The translations under genes were made by a program, and so were the position numbers. Source: Stieleria bergensis (GTDB lineage: Bacteria; Planctomycetota; Planctomycetia; Pirellulales; Pirellulaceae). From it: DNA of 64,000 nucleotides. Below the pieces are notes generated by a model. It made no database searches and was not told where the DNA came from. It worked only from the letters and a program-made list of their open reading frames with translations. Shown here piece after piece: positions 15,001 through 21,514 of this stretch. Where the stretch lies: the NCBI GenBank assembly GCA_007745635.1, contig CP036272.1, forward strand, positions 4,929,488 to 4,993,487. Reading direction: 5' to 3'. Position 1 is the stretch's first letter; each line of letters opens with the position of its first letter.

Positions 15001-17252
15001 GCGGCACGCTAACTCCAGAGTTCGACAACGACGGTGAGATCACCGGATTCTTCTACACCCCGCGTGAACACTTCAACGGAACCGACACGTTCATCTACAC
15101 GGTGACCGATGACGGAACCAGTGTGGAAATTGGCACCGACCTGACGGAAGTCCCCGACCGCCGCATTGCGACGAACACGGTGCTGATTTCGGTCAAACCG
15201 GTCAATGATCCGCCGCTTTACAGTGGGCCTCAGAATGTCAACGTGATCGAAGACGGCAACTACTCCAGTCCGCCAGAAGGGACACCGATTGAAAACTGGG
15301 CGACCAACATCCTGGCTGGCCCTCCTCGCGCTGAAGATGAACAGGATCAGGTCCTGCAGTTCGAAATCGTCCTGTCTCCGGAAGATCAAGCCCTGTTCGC
15401 AGAACAGCCCACCGCAGTCATCGATCCTGAAACGAAAACGGCCAGCCTGCACTTCGTCCCTGCGTTGAACGCAAATGGGACGGTCCTGGCAACGGCTGTG
15501 CTAACCGATACGCCGACCGATGGCACGGATCCCGAATCGATTTCGCGTGCCTTCACGATCACCATTGATCCGGTCAACGACGCGCCTACCTACGAGATCG
15601 CTGACGGACTGGAATTCATCCAAGTTGATGAAGACAGTGGCCCCTACACCGCCACGTGGGCAGAAGAGGTTTCACCTGGACCGGCTGACGAAAGTGAGCA
15701 AACGGTGCGATTCGATGTTGCTGTTCCAGCTCACCAACAGGGACTGTTCCAGCAACAGCCTCAAATCAACGTCAACGCCGCCGATCCTAACAACATGACG
15801 GGTGAATTGCGGTTCATCCCGGCTCTTCATGCCAACGGATTGGTGAACCTGATGGTCACCGCGATTGACTCTGAAGGAGCCGCATCGGAACCGTTCGCGT
15901 TGGATCTGCTGATCGCTCCGATCAACGACGCACCAACAGCTGTTGCAGATGAACTGTCATCGACTGAAGACATCGTGCTGACGATTCCATCGTCAACATT
16001 GCTCAGTAATGACATCGACCCTGACTTGGGCAATCCAAGCGACACGCTATCCATCGATGTGAATGTGCTTTCGCCGCTGACACAGAATGGCGCTCTGGTG
16101 ACCTATGACGAGACGACGGGCAACTTCACCTACAACCCAACGTTCTCTGATGCCATCCAGTCATTGCCGCCTTATCAGCCGGCATTGATCATCAACGGCC
16201 AAGAGGTGATTCCGGAACAAGGACGCTTGGTGGACTCGTTCACCTACCGTGCAATTGACTTGGCCGGTGCGACCAGCAACATTGTCACCGTTGCGATTAC
16301 CATCGACGGGGTCAATGACGCTCCTGTGGCAGTCGACGACTCACCGACGCTGAATGCTGACGGACCCACCATCATTCGTGCGTTTGACAATGACTTCGAT
16401 ATCGATGGTGACGTGAACCCAAGCACGTTCGAGATTACCAGCCAACCGGCCTTTGGTACGCTTGAATTGGGCTCGGACGATAACGGTGACACAATCGTTA
16501 TTTATCGGGCGTCGTCAGTGTTCACGACTCAGGATACGTTCAAGTACCAAGTCGCCGATAACCTTGGCGTCTTCAGTAACGAAGCCACGGTCCGAGTCCT
16601 GGCCAACGCGGCACCCATCTTGATTGATGATCGTGCTAGCACGTACGTCGATGAACCGGTGATCGTTGATGTCGCAGACAATGACAGCGATCCTGATGGC
16701 AGCTTGGACCTGACATCCATCGAGATCACCTCGCCAGCATCCAGAGGGACGGCGGTTCCACTGGCAGACGGCACCGTGCGGTACATTCCATCGCCAACGT
16801 TTACCGGCATCGATACGTTCCAGTACATCATGGCTGACGATGATGGGCGTTTGGGCGAAGCGGCCACCGTGACGATCAATGTGATCGGTAGCCGCTTGCA
16901 GAACCCCGTTCTCCAAGAAGACGTTAGCGGCGATGGCAACGTGACCCCACTGGATGCTTTGTTGGTGATCAACCGACTTGCCTCCTCCGGGTCGCTCTCC
17001 ATTCCTGTGACCGAACTAGACTCTGGCCCTGCGTACTATGACGTCAACGGGGACCAGACGGTTGGACTCCGCGACGCCCTGGATGTGATCAATTACCTGA
17101 CACGTCAGGCCAGTGGTCAAACGGAGCAAATCCCAACGCCAGCACCGGTTCAGGACGAGGTCATTCAACTGCTGGCCAACGACATTGATGATGACGACGA
17201 CAAGGATGATCACGTGTCAGCTGTCGACGCTGCTTTTGCTGACTTAGCCTAG
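1..17252 (+). CDS. Giant secreted modular protein (metzincin motif, cadherin-like repeats, C-terminal dockerin), 5' end outside window
   Basis: The frame is open from the left edge (first full codon at base 3), so the true start and signal peptide lie upstream; about 5,750 residues are visible. In order: a pre-peptidase-C-like beta domain at the edge; a zinc-protease signature HELGHALELPH (909-941), which fits HExxHxxxxxH of metzincins; further pre-peptidase-like domains (about 1050-1390, 3890-4270, 4465-4860); right-handed beta-helix-like segments (about 2600-3600 and 7490-7970); a propeller-like stretch (5040-6480); a GEVED-like domain from about 8650; alternating cadherin-like repeats marked by VNDAP or VNDQP (about 9600-16900); and a dockerin with two calcium-loop halves, DVSGDGNVTPLDALLVINRL and DVNGDQTVGLRDALDVINYL (16918-17100). 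The protein is very acidic with many Asn/Asp loops. I infer a cell-surface or secreted adhesin/protease of the planctomycete giant-protein type. Substrate and dockerin partner are unknown. Confidence 0.93.
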   Translation, partial: TLFAGQTFVDNSFLGDASGVSDDATDVDYYEVNVLPGDDLSIGLFPSSAELQLEVVLTNQSGVEIATAGATAPGAVLNYLAGGLAGGNYFLQVRSVGAASTGAYRLDLSTTGTNVSTNNSNSSTQSATQLGTLGKTTVQFSRSINNSGLPNVLLPPGANDEPGHRNLVENDDHVNSSSEGIGPVAPQAIQTRYYYFPDTLGDDPLGNPYPNLITESEKQIARQIFEIYAKYSGWEFIEAVPSNGPTQGGRLAVGKGDTRSIVPDDDPNGGTSWGGPGFVVMNGNVWDNSNRFFGDSFTNVLIHELGHALELPHAYGLPATMGQQSYLNGAAVYPGDHDLAHIRRQQPLSGNDIDLYQFDVSEPGTLELETFAERLSNPSLLNSALQLFRQDALTGELELVAQNDQYFGSDSYISVPVNAGTYFVGVSSTGNTNYDPQVENSGSNGSTQGDYELRLSFSASSLNGSLTDTSGTALDGDQDGAPGGVHRFWFQSSDTDTSIYVDKTNLANNQTGSTSNPFSRISDALTAAGSRLVIPSDGGDLSGESFTIDDGFGQITFTFGGGTTPINPTSDSAADIATAIQAAINGSALNGVTATIEGRVVQLSGVNDLDLEDSPTLLNTPNLVQIVGNGGLDGNVDTIADNQPYLIGDDVSGFPLEDGADFLVPQGVTAMLHAGALLKMRKANLDAGTSSAQVSRKGSAIQILGTPERSVFLRSYHDDTAGGNSDGLNITVRSGDFGGIVMRDDSDLEDHGIFLNHINHADIKHGGGKVVVESEEAVYNPVNIIDARPTVSFNYIWQSADSAMSATPNSFAESFYTSAGVDRIGPDIDGNYLRRNTIDGLYIRVSTEFGSSIEKLTESARFDDTSITHILTENLLIDGAAGGPVEVPGGALQARIAGRLTIDPGTVLKLSDARIETERGAGALIAEGTVNRPIVFTSLGDDRFGGSGSFDSNNTPNSSPNAGDWGGLYFGHMTSASLDHAIIAYGGGLSPIEGGDATFGAIEIHQAWARIANTEIYGNGSGADNSNRGGRGPNSGAAIYIRGAQPILVDNIVRDNASDAMTINANAMRFENMRDPGRATGLIDRYAQFDDNRGPLIRLNALENNQTNGLEIIGQTLTTETVWDDTDIVHVLRNEIVVGNHHTYSGLTLQSSNTESLIVKLAGNNAGFTATGKPLDIHDRIGGTVHVLGAVGHPVVLTHLSDDSVGAGYTPSGAVAYNTNNSANPSTGNSGGWRGLRFDEFSNDRNVAIERELENPLTTGNDINDSTYTSQFLGTLAPDETGGDETRRLGFEVNGFISPDDSTDGDVYSFEATPGTGVWLDIDRTDMTLDAVIEVLSPTGTVLARSIQNGVTGALSDNEIAGELDESNLTQNPVLGVDHYSSNIRDPGMFYQLPGSSASGTYFVRISSLDGESSGEYSLQIRARQVQEFPGSTVRYADIRYASTGIDVRGLPAHSLLTGDAGELNNGGNNTAGGAEQLVNLLETDLAAINLGGSLSSHGDVDFYRFEVAQVDADNYGSDPRGLRDNTVGVVFDIDYSAGAVRGDTTIAVFNSNLELIYIGRDSNIADDQSEIEDLRGGSLSVKDAYIGPVHLSTTAEGNNNYFVAVMSSGTIPATLNGVFNRGGDALTRLEPVNSVERVIEDHIGSQGYVSNGEEHLPTGGALLDVETSLELDTHVTPFTFSDVALYLTTDVLNADTDALYTVDPFTGGEVTTVAGDFGGAVNSYTPNSRNDYQDIVMRSDGTLWAYQRVADNINQVGNLVQLNPDDGSVISSQADNIPSSAQPTVSNNDFSELATTDWVDALAWERNGTNNYDLYYSVRENSTDNLDLETESWRGGITENSKLYRANPNNGSAAEAANQPWGEKGDIQPNGVTFASRTISVSDANAPSAQVRIESKVPGSNGEFTLQINENDIGNNSVSVNRTTGTLTLNIDNNPNPTAGAIASLINNSAEVRKYFTANVTTQTGFAGAGEQEDTDGALALQSGPSTSASDGSVNAANGLAGPLEGRVTGLAFGGFSSGSLFGVTRAGEFLEINKGSGQVQRRFDFGLTSYGELEFEGLALGPQNVEGGRLKDVLFAVTRSGEMFAIDLDAVNAATDLSDAAQIEGILRTEFDSTGDGLADATSINLGRGNAVGLAFSPLDFNLWHTSNHRGNNPGHGINAAPDDTRAASSGGTSLYFGLEQYQNNTTEGSDYNQFDVNRQYGILTAAYHQDLTSNPVIGDNINLPGGGYGTMTTNTFSLADWDYHDRPTLYFNYFLDTDTGDGDTQEIDRARVFISEDGGDWELLTTNNTGELPSFLSQFSDAGKNRPVRPVDLRESDENQLRQVLHDGTGQWRQARVDLSSYAKTEDNANRGDLRLRFEFSTAGTTPEGGFGTVGELTNNNRSVRSNNNNHEGFFIDDIIIGFAERGEMVTGANSDAGTTTVPVDPSGFNNPAFGQYQLEIRRTEDEYITEPGSPNYSVTSVFDTNVQHIVESSTVNPNSSEIDADRNRERAQGMLILESNFIRDSATVGINIEPGVTEAGGNVPHVGPVIQFPQLNAERLVPGVVVENNVIVGGDGVRFAGANGTNPNLPVPQARIVNNTFVGADQTGIGINVSGQASPTIMNNVFNDLNRGITNGGTGSVIRTNFFQDNANNGNAGTVVLQGGNGDPLFIDRANGNYILVSSSLAVDSSQEVEQDRLNYVNFKRELGIPESPIFAPDRDIYGQLRVDSSAGPGGNGNFVDRGATDVSDFEAPFAFLLNPVDNDIQGADLDPELTTVMVADPIVENFRIQLGDGPDPSSPFEGTGVNGLTVLNTNDPTVAETALTITRNGVPLEQGIDYSIAFNELIGELRITPLATLWERSSIYIVTLNNDQIADKAGNHLRSNQVDGETRFTIIIPPVEIDFGDAPDTYRTLNESNGARHISPDRPDVFLGTEFDSNEDGQPGPNADGDDNDLLDDDDGLSVGSFVGDVTTTGLFLVDQTLDGTVSPADVVAFLNRNDAAGAILPIVVTGGGVLDAWVDFNADGDFLDPGEKIITGRTMAEGVNQVRVFTPPNAVPGMTYARFRLSDEGITRPDGMALGGEVEDYHVNIVNVDVPVPQDDSYSVSEDNVLVVDGGENQSLFDNGEDSIPDDQYLSPEVVIDAPFDEITGLYRTQFGHVRLDDAAQAHFTYFPDLDFEGTDTFRYAISTQRNEGQEFLDSANFATVSIEVEPFNANPIFNIPTSVEIWEDETTSFTIEDFFTGVLGGDPDLYGEDERQQDVTFSIELQNETPTGLMAGLPDVSTGSSITFDPTMDFSGEAIYVVTATDDGTNINGGPTLDPQSTSKTFTVTVHPVNDAPRFDPAVAGTNGQPDAADDPFEDYGWEVANVVDITTGFVTDASITYTMPEDGTQAVGQPEEALFIPARLAGGTGANYAPIGLVDVFNVGPDDEASDVPYGNQTLPLLDVPATTTLGGTLTPGTKDIGGQTVDGYFYVPPTDQNNLFNTPLDSFVYTVTDDGLSFRDGALTDEPQSSSNTVFLNMVPINDQPTFNVNLPLVDSNDPSGPRVPLFLTEDSPEQIIPGFVFDILTGPTTAEDELRDQTTILSWEPGANNPLNEAEFFLDGLTLEQDGTLTFQPNTDVYGSYEFVILMEDTGDDNEARGDVHDAESVTVTITVLAVNDPPRFNPDVTGTDLVENPNDADAAYEVAEEVDPATGLVIDGTITYRLKEDNTLAVDASKQSYFIPLRRDPNIVGYNPFGLLDVFVAGPENEIDPNAAAGGQTVSLVVPPTTTEKGGTIEVATVNNVAGVIYTPPTDYNRDIDGPDSFVYEAIDNGTDQVIDGTLIPNALKTANTVVFDLTPVNDAPLFSVDLPAADSNDPTGPLAPLEALEDSATTTLPGFVFDIFAGPAATATDELASQDLTLTLIPNDPSAVAAAFAELPELTQDGQLSFKPAVDYYGDLGFTITLVDNGLDDATSDPDRGDRNEAVSVSFTISILPVNDAPRLDPAELVGLVENPANPSDDAYSVSQTDGSITYTLKEDNTQPVGSAPEPYFFPLRRPDVAGYNPVGLIDVFVPGPQNEIDGLDEDPGAYAGDQSLSLHSLPPTTALGGTLELGTKDGVDGVFYTPPVDYNNQIGIEDSFVYEVIDDGTSKPINDVLQDDFRISSNTVSFNLTDVNDQPLFDVALPLVDSGDPNSGLAPLQVLEDTDTVTITGFVNNILAGPDPTASDELLTQTLDLTLTPTNPIDVSAFFDEVPTLTQDGTLSFKPAFDVYGDFEYVINLQDSGDDDPIRGDERNADTATFTISVLPVNDAPRFVPEVTGTSNSNGDDDQYSVNEQIDDVTGLDLDGTINLTLKEDNTPAVGDAFEPYFIPFYGTSAGTNDDDEPLFNPLGLFDVFTAGPLNELDPNAYAGNQTIGLQSMPTATELGGTLELGSIIDGNGLEVFGVFYTPPVDYNLDIGEPDSFVYSVIDDGRSQPIGGSLQDDFKASQNTVSLTMTPVNDQPLFDVNLPLVDSNDPASPFADIRVLEDSTQTVIPDLVTGMQTGPDTATDELENQTAELFLTPMSYDPADEDNFFADGPTLGQDGSLTFTPAIDAFGVFEFVIDYIDSGDADDARGDQNTADAATITITVLPVNDGPRVNTEFAGEGQENGDDDQWAVGGPSDPNGFGVISYTLREDVTPAVGEPFEPFFIPFRRDQSIQGFNRLGLIDALTVGPDNEAAPGVHGGDQTLSIDVPTETQRGGMLVPMTVNGVEGVYYTPPLNYNNIVGIPDVFEYTVTDNGGTYQDINGTLISDPLSYTNAVILNLNFVNDEPQFIVNRAPADPSNPEAGFQPIEVLEDSSLTRVNSFAVGIHAAPPLSAFDEVDALIGQDVFFDVAPRSFLPTEMSQFFNVAPAISPQGNLTFEPAADVFGEFVFQVQLLDNGERNPERGDDWASQPATITINILPVNDSPVLVDGAATIEITEDANGNEILEDPIDPIFIPARTTGNQVGLLDVFAPGPDNESSDITPGGNQSVSFDPILPQRTVGGGTLTPEFDNDGEITGFFYTPREHFNGTDTFIYTVTDDGTSVEIGTDLTEVPDRRIATNTVLISVKPVNDPPLYSGPQNVNVIEDGNYSSPPEGTPIENWATNILAGPPRAEDEQDQVLQFEIVLSPEDQALFAEQPTAVIDPETKTASLHFVPALNANGTVLATAVLTDTPTDGTDPESISRAFTITIDPVNDAPTYEIADGLEFIQVDEDSGPYTATWAEEVSPGPADESEQTVRFDVAVPAHQQGLFQQQPQINVNAADPNNMTGELRFIPALHANGLVNLMVTAIDSEGAASEPFALDLLIAPINDAPTAVADELSSTEDIVLTIPSSTLLSNDIDPDLGNPSDTLSIDVNVLSPLTQNGALVTYDETTGNFTYNPTFSDAIQSLPPYQPALIINGQEVIPEQGRLVDSFTYRAIDLAGATSNIVTVAITIDGVNDAPVAVDDSPTLNADGPTIIRAFDNDFDIDGDVNPSTFEITSQPAFGTLELGSDDNGDTIVIYRASSVFTTQDTFKYQVADNLGVFSNEATVRVLANAAPILIDDRASTYVDEPVIVDVADNDSDPDGSLDLTSIEITSPASRGTAVPLADGTVRYIPSPTFTGIDTFQYIMADDDGRLGEAATVTINVIGSRLQNPVLQEDVSGDGNVTPLDALLVINRLASSGSLSIPVTELDSGPAYYDVNGDQTVGLRDALDVINYLTRQASGQTEQIPTPAPVQDEVIQLLANDIDDDDDKDDHVSAVDAAFADLA
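9960..15572 (+). repeat. In-frame super-repeat of alternating cadherin-like domains (about 312-326 residues per period)
   Basis: Inside the giant gene, successive VNDxPR/VNDSP motifs begin at 9960, 10935, 11898, 12834, 13812, 14757 and 15573. The spacings are 975, 963, 936, 978, 945 and 816 bases, so the first five periods run 312-326 residues and the last is shorter. Each period has two halves. Half A carries conserved blocks such as YFIPLRR, GLxDVF, GGTLE and FYTPPxDYN. Half B starts at VNDQPLF and carries LPLVDSNDP, a VLEDS block, LTQDGxLSFKP and RGDxNxA. The A-B unit was therefore probably amplified as a pair. Confidence 0.85.
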
Positions 17253-17284
17253 GCATCGCTGCATCCTTAGTTCCCAGATAGATG

Positions 17285-17326
17285 AAGCCCCTTGTCGTTC
17301 GCGAGACGCCAAGGGGCTTTCTTTTT
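17285..17326 (+). terminator. Rho-independent terminator of the giant gene
   Basis: A perfect 10-base inverted repeat, aagccccttg (17285-17294) and caaggggctt (17310-17319), is followed by tcttttt. It begins 33 bases after the stop codon of the giant gene. From here to the next candidate start there is no other clear signal. Confidence 0.9.
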
Positions 17327-17708
17327 GCCGCATCGCCCTGCCGGATTCAAAACCACCGGGTGGATCAGCTGCTCTGGAGCCACCCGGTGGCGAGCTGGCC
17401 TGTCTCGCCGGCCTATTCCAGCTTCAGAGCATCGGCCTCACAGCATCGGCTTTAGAACCCCTGATTCTGCGCAATCTTCCTCAGTTCTCTCGCCAGAGCC
17501 CAGCGATGGGTGCCAAGCAGAATTCTTGTGTGGGCGGATTCAGGGCCATCTTGCCGTGAGGGGTTCACTTTTGCTATAGGCAACCCAATCGATGTCAGGC
17601 TCCCCAGCTTGGAATCGCTGCCCCGGCGTGGGACACAGTGAATCAGCGAGGGGGGGAGCGACAGTTCTCTTTCAACATGCTGCAAACTCAATGCTAGGTC
17701 GCTCATCA

Positions 17709-19505
17709 ATGGACCGCAGAACCCCACACCTCGCGGAAACCCTGGGCCATCCCGCCCCACACGCCTCCGCTCCGGGTAAACTTCCGGGCACAACTTCTAA
17801 CAACGGGCGTTTGCAGCCAACCGATCAAACTTCTGGACGCTCCAGAGATGCCTCACAGGATCGACGGCGCTTCATGCTGCTTTCCTGTTCAGCGATGTTG
17901 TCGGCGGTCATTTCGACGACCGGCTGCAACCTGTTTTCCCAAAATAAGGAAGACAGAAATCTGGCGATGATGAAAGCATCGGAGATCAAAGAGCTACCGG
18001 CACAGGTTGGTCAAGCCGTCGCGGCACGCGGTTTGGAACCCATCAAGGTCACCGGGGTTGGTTTAGTCGACTCCTTGCCAGGATCAGGTGGCGCTCCCGA
18101 TCCATCGATTCTGCGAGACGCGTTGCTTGACGACATGAATCGCAGTGACGTCTCCAATCCAAACCACTTGCTTGAAAAAACGACCAACGCGTTGGTGCAG
18201 GTGCACGCCTACATTCCCGCTGGCGCGAAACGCGGCGACCGAGTGGATGTGTATTGTAAAGCTCCATCGAGCTCCAACACCGAAAACTTGCACGGCGGCT
18301 GGCTGCTAGACTCCCGACTGCGAGTCGAAGCCATGGTAGGCGGCCGTCTAAGTGGCGGCGACGTGATGGCGATCAGCACCGGTCAGCTGACCACGCGTGG
18401 AGCGATCGAGAACAGCACCGAACTCGATACTCGAACTCAGGCGCGAATCCTTCGCGGTGCGACCGTTCAACAAGATCGAGAGATCGGACTGTGGCTGCGC
18501 CCTGACTTCCAAAACGTCTCTTCATCGATTGCAGTTTCCAAAGTCATCAACGAACGGTTCTTCTTCTTTGACGGATCCACACGACGTGGCGTCGCCGAGC
18601 CGGTGAATGATGACTTCCTGCGTTTGGAATTGCACCCTCGATATGACAACGCGATTGGCCGCTACATTGCCGTGATCAATTCGATCATTCTCAATCCCGG
18701 TGAAATCAGTGGGCAAGAGCGACTTGAAATGCTCGCCGAAGACATGAAGCAGGCTTCTACAGCCAGCAAAGCTGCCCTGCAACTGGAAGCCATCGGTGAC
18801 AGTGGCATTCCGGTGTTGCTGGATGTCTTGGCAAACGAGCAAAACCCAGAGCTGCGTTTCTACGCAGCCGAGTCATTGGCTTACTTGAATCGCAAAGAAG
18901 CCATTCCCGTGTTAGAGCAAAGCATCATCAGCGAGCCGGCCTTCCGCCATTCAGCCTTACTGGCTCTGCAGGGGGTTCGGCACCCGGAAGTGATCACCAC
19001 CTTAGAACGTCTCTTCCATCAATCTAGCCTTGAAGCCAGGTACGGGGCATTTCATGTATTGCGAAAGCGTAGTGACTCGATGGCCCTGCTTGCCCCCAGC
19101 AGAATTGATGGCGTTGCGTTGTACTACAATCTAGAATCTGACGCGTCGCCCGCCGTCGTGATTTCCACGCATGAGCGTCAGGAAATCGTGGTCTTCGGAG
19201 AGGTCGCATTGGACTTAACAAGCCCTGTCCGTGGGCCGAGCGGATTGATCGTCAAACCCAGTTTGCAGAATTCTAAGCAGATCAGTTTGGCACGATTTCA
19301 AGTCGGCAAACGTGATCGCCGAGTCAGCATGCCAGCCACTCTGCAAGGGTTGGCTCAAGGGGTCGCCAGCATCGGCGGCGACTACGGCGATGTGATCTCA
19401 TTGATCAAAGAATTGAAAAACCAAGGGCATATCCTCGCCCAGGTTGCCATCGACCCACTACCAGAATCGATGCGAACCTACTATCGTGAGCAATCGTCTG
19501 AATAG
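17709..19505 (+). CDS. FlgI-like (P-ring type) domain protein with HEAT repeats, Tat-type lipoprotein
   Basis: The middle of the protein (GVGLVDSLPGSGG, then NALVQVHAYIPAGAKRGDRVDV and a GGRLSGGDVMAISTGQL block) resembles the flagellar P-ring protein FlgI. The C-terminal half has HEAT-like helical repeats (GDSGIPVLLDVLANEQNPEL and similar). The N-terminus shows a twin-arginine-like motif, DRRRFMLL, then a hydrophobic stretch ending in ISTTGC, a lipobox, so a lipid-anchored periplasmic protein exported folded is likely. The start is uncertain: the frame is open from ATG 17592; ATG 17709 is used here; a TTG at 17811 would give the most normal signal length. No flagellar gene is nearby, so a P-ring role is not implied. 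It follows the terminator of the giant gene and is probably monocistronic. Confidence 0.8.
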   Translation: MDRRTPHLAETLGHPAPHASAPGKLPGTTSNNGRLQPTDQTSGRSRDASQDRRRFMLLSCSAMLSAVISTTGCNLFSQNKEDRNLAMMKASEIKELPAQVGQAVAARGLEPIKVTGVGLVDSLPGSGGAPDPSILRDALLDDMNRSDVSNPNHLLEKTTNALVQVHAYIPAGAKRGDRVDVYCKAPSSSNTENLHGGWLLDSRLRVEAMVGGRLSGGDVMAISTGQLTTRGAIENSTELDTRTQARILRGATVQQDREIGLWLRPDFQNVSSSIAVSKVINERFFFFDGSTRRGVAEPVNDDFLRLELHPRYDNAIGRYIAVINSIILNPGEISGQERLEMLAEDMKQASTASKAALQLEAIGDSGIPVLLDVLANEQNPELRFYAAESLAYLNRKEAIPVLEQSIISEPAFRHSALLALQGVRHPEVITTLERLFHQSSLEARYGAFHVLRKRSDSMALLAPSRIDGVALYYNLESDASPAVVISTHERQEIVVFGEVALDLTSPVRGPSGLIVKPSLQNSKQISLARFQVGKRDRRVSMPATLQGLAQGVASIGGDYGDVISLIKELKNQGHILAQVAIDPLPESMRTYYREQSSE

Positions 19506-19593
19506 ATTAGCTAGCAACGCTGCTTAGCATCGCATCACGATCTGCCGCGGATCCGTCACCGGATCGGCGGCATTGGCAATCCAGTATTCAACA

Positions 19594-20316
19594 ATGATTG
19601 AACTTGGCGTAAACATTGACCATGTCGCGACCCTGCGACAAGCGCGTCGCACCTATGAACCCGATCCGATCATCGCCGCCGCGATGGCAGAGCAGGGTGG
19701 CGCCGACGGCATCACCTTTCACCTGCGTGAAGATCGGCGTCATATTCAAGATCTTGATGTCCAGCGACTGATGCAGTCGGTCACGGTGCGGACCAATTTT
19801 GAGATTGCCTGTGCCGAAGACGTGGTGCAAATTGCTCTGGAGGTCAAACCGGACTGGGCGCTGTTGGTTCCGGAAAGTCGCGAAGAGGTGACCACTGAAG
19901 GCGGCTTAGACGTGGCGGCTGACAACGGTCGAATCGCCGATGCTGTGGCGCGTCTCAAAGAGCGCGGAATCTATACCAGTTTGTTCGTCGATCCAGACAT
20001 CCACCAGGTTCAAGCAGCCGCTGCCATGCAGGTCGATGCGGTTGAACTTCACACCGGTCCCTACGCGATTGCCAAGCGTGAACAAATCGCCATGGAACTT
20101 GACCGTCTAAAGACTTCCGGCCAAGCGGCGATCGAGGCGGGAATGCGCCTGCATGCTGGCCACGGATTGAATTACCACAATGTCCGGCCGGTGGCCAAGA
20201 TCCCGGGCATGATCGAATTAAACATCGGCCACTCGATCGTCAGCCGGGCCGTCATGGTCGGTATGACTCAAGCCGTTGCTGAGATGCGACGGATTCTCGA
20301 CGTCTGCTGTCCCTGA
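19594..20316 (+). CDS. pdxJ: Pyridoxine 5'-phosphate synthase
   Basis: PdxJ condenses 1-deoxy-D-xylulose 5-phosphate with 3-amino-2-oxopropyl phosphate, the ring-closing step of the DXP-dependent vitamin B6 pathway, in the cytoplasm. The protein opens with [18 protein letters not shown], the family N-terminus with its active-site His. It goes on through [33 protein letters not shown] and [10 protein letters not shown], all hallmark PdxJ blocks of the TIM barrel. The length of 240 residues is normal. An in-frame TTG 21 bases upstream is less likely than ATG 19594, because the family begins at this methionine. There is no pdx partner nearby. The 246 bases between this gene and the next hold no recognisable element. 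Confidence 0.97.
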   Translation: MIELGVNIDHVATLRQARRTYEPDPIIAAAMAEQGGADGITFHLREDRRHIQDLDVQRLMQSVTVRTNFEIACAEDVVQIALEVKPDWALLVPESREEVTTEGGLDVAADNGRIADAVARLKERGIYTSLFVDPDIHQVQAAAAMQVDAVELHTGPYAIAKREQIAMELDRLKTSGQAAIEAGMRLHAGHGLNYHNVRPVAKIPGMIELNIGHSIVSRAVMVGMTQAVAEMRRILDVCCP

Positions 20317-20562
20317 CAAGCTGACCGGGCCAAAATGTTGCGTCTGGACGTAAACGATTGCCGGTCCCATCGAGAGGGTATTCCCCTAGGTGTCTCTTTT
20401 TCGACGTTCCCTCCGGCAGCACCATCAAATTGCGGCGAAAGATTGAGAGCACTGCGCAGCACGGCGTTTTCGAACGCAGGGCCGCGTGGCGTTTTGGAAC
20501 GCTGGGCGGCCAACTGCTCGCTGTCATCTCTCCCACACTGTGTTTGAAACTCGGAAGTCAAC

Positions 20563-21441
20563 ATGTCCTCTCAAACCTGCTTCACTGCAGACGAGCTGCG
20601 CGCCCGCTTAAACAAGAAGGCAGGCGATATCGCAATGCTTCCCGCCGTCGCGATCGAAGCCTTGCAAATCGCCAAAGATCCCGAGTGTTCGCTCAATCAG
20701 CTTTCCAGTGTCATTGAAAAAGACGTCAAGCTAACCACCGAACTCCTGTCGATGTCCAACAGCGTCGTCTTCGGTGCCAGCGCCCCCGTCATGGACATTC
20801 GTCAAGCAATCATTCGATTGGGCCTCAATCAAACGCAAAACCTCTTGCTAACCTCCGGAACCGCAAGCTTGATGCGCAAGCTGCCTCTGGAACAAGAGTG
20901 GGTCCGAGAAGTCTTGTGGCAACACAGCTTTCGAACTGCAAAGGTTGCCACGACGTTGAATCGCGAACTGAAACTCGGGTTCGAAGGCGAAGAATTCTCC
21001 AGCGCGTTGCTTCACGACTTCGGACGCTTGCTACTAGCTGTTGCGGCACCTGAGCTGTTCCCGACCGTTGATCGGCTTGCCTTTGACGACAATGAAGAAA
21101 ACCTCGCCAATGAAAACGCACACTTTGGCACCGACCATTGCCAGTTTGGCGCCTGGTTCGCCGAACAGAACAACCTGCCACGATCGATTGTTGCCAGCAT
21201 TGAGATGCATCACCTGCCTGAGTCGCATCACCCTGACAGCAAACTGATCGCATTAGTGGCTGCAGCCGATCATATGGCCAACTACTACCAGCGTGAAGAA
21301 GAACGCGCGGGATACGATGAAGGCCTCAATCGCGGAGCGCATGTCTTGTCAAACTTTGGGCACCCTCAGATTGTCAAGAACCACGACGGAATCGTGGATC
21401 ACATTTTGGATGTGGTGCTGCCTGAATTCAGCACACCCTAA
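20563..21441 (+). CDS. HDOD domain protein
   Basis: A 292-residue protein with the HDOD fold (an HD-related output domain without a complete catalytic set) over roughly residues 20-220. Visible blocks are DIAMLPAVAIEALQIAKDP, LSSVIEKDVKLTTELL, IRQAIIRLGLNQTQNLLL, LLHDFGRLL and SIEMHHLPE. HDOD proteins act in signalling and regulation in many bacteria, often beside two-component or GGDEF proteins; no such domain is attached here. It stands alone between pdxJ and a convergent deacetylase, 73 bases from the latter's stop. A weak ggaag lies about 9 bases before ATG 20563. The family assignment is firm; the specific role is unknown. Confidence 0.9.
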   Translation: MSSQTCFTADELRARLNKKAGDIAMLPAVAIEALQIAKDPECSLNQLSSVIEKDVKLTTELLSMSNSVVFGASAPVMDIRQAIIRLGLNQTQNLLLTSGTASLMRKLPLEQEWVREVLWQHSFRTAKVATTLNRELKLGFEGEEFSSALLHDFGRLLLAVAAPELFPTVDRLAFDDNEENLANENAHFGTDHCQFGAWFAEQNNLPRSIVASIEMHHLPESHHPDSKLIALVAAADHMANYYQREEERAGYDEGLNRGAHVLSNFGHPQIVKNHDGIVDHILDVVLPEFSTP

Positions 21442-21514
21442 CAGATTCTGTAGCTGGGGTTGAATCGATCTGCGTCCAACTCAATGGTCTGTTCTGAATG
21501 ACAAACTCGATGAT

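Noticed and set aside
17253..17708. Additional small gene between the giant gene and the FlgI-like gene
   Set aside because: Short open frames here lack coding character; only the terminator at 17285-17326 is supported.
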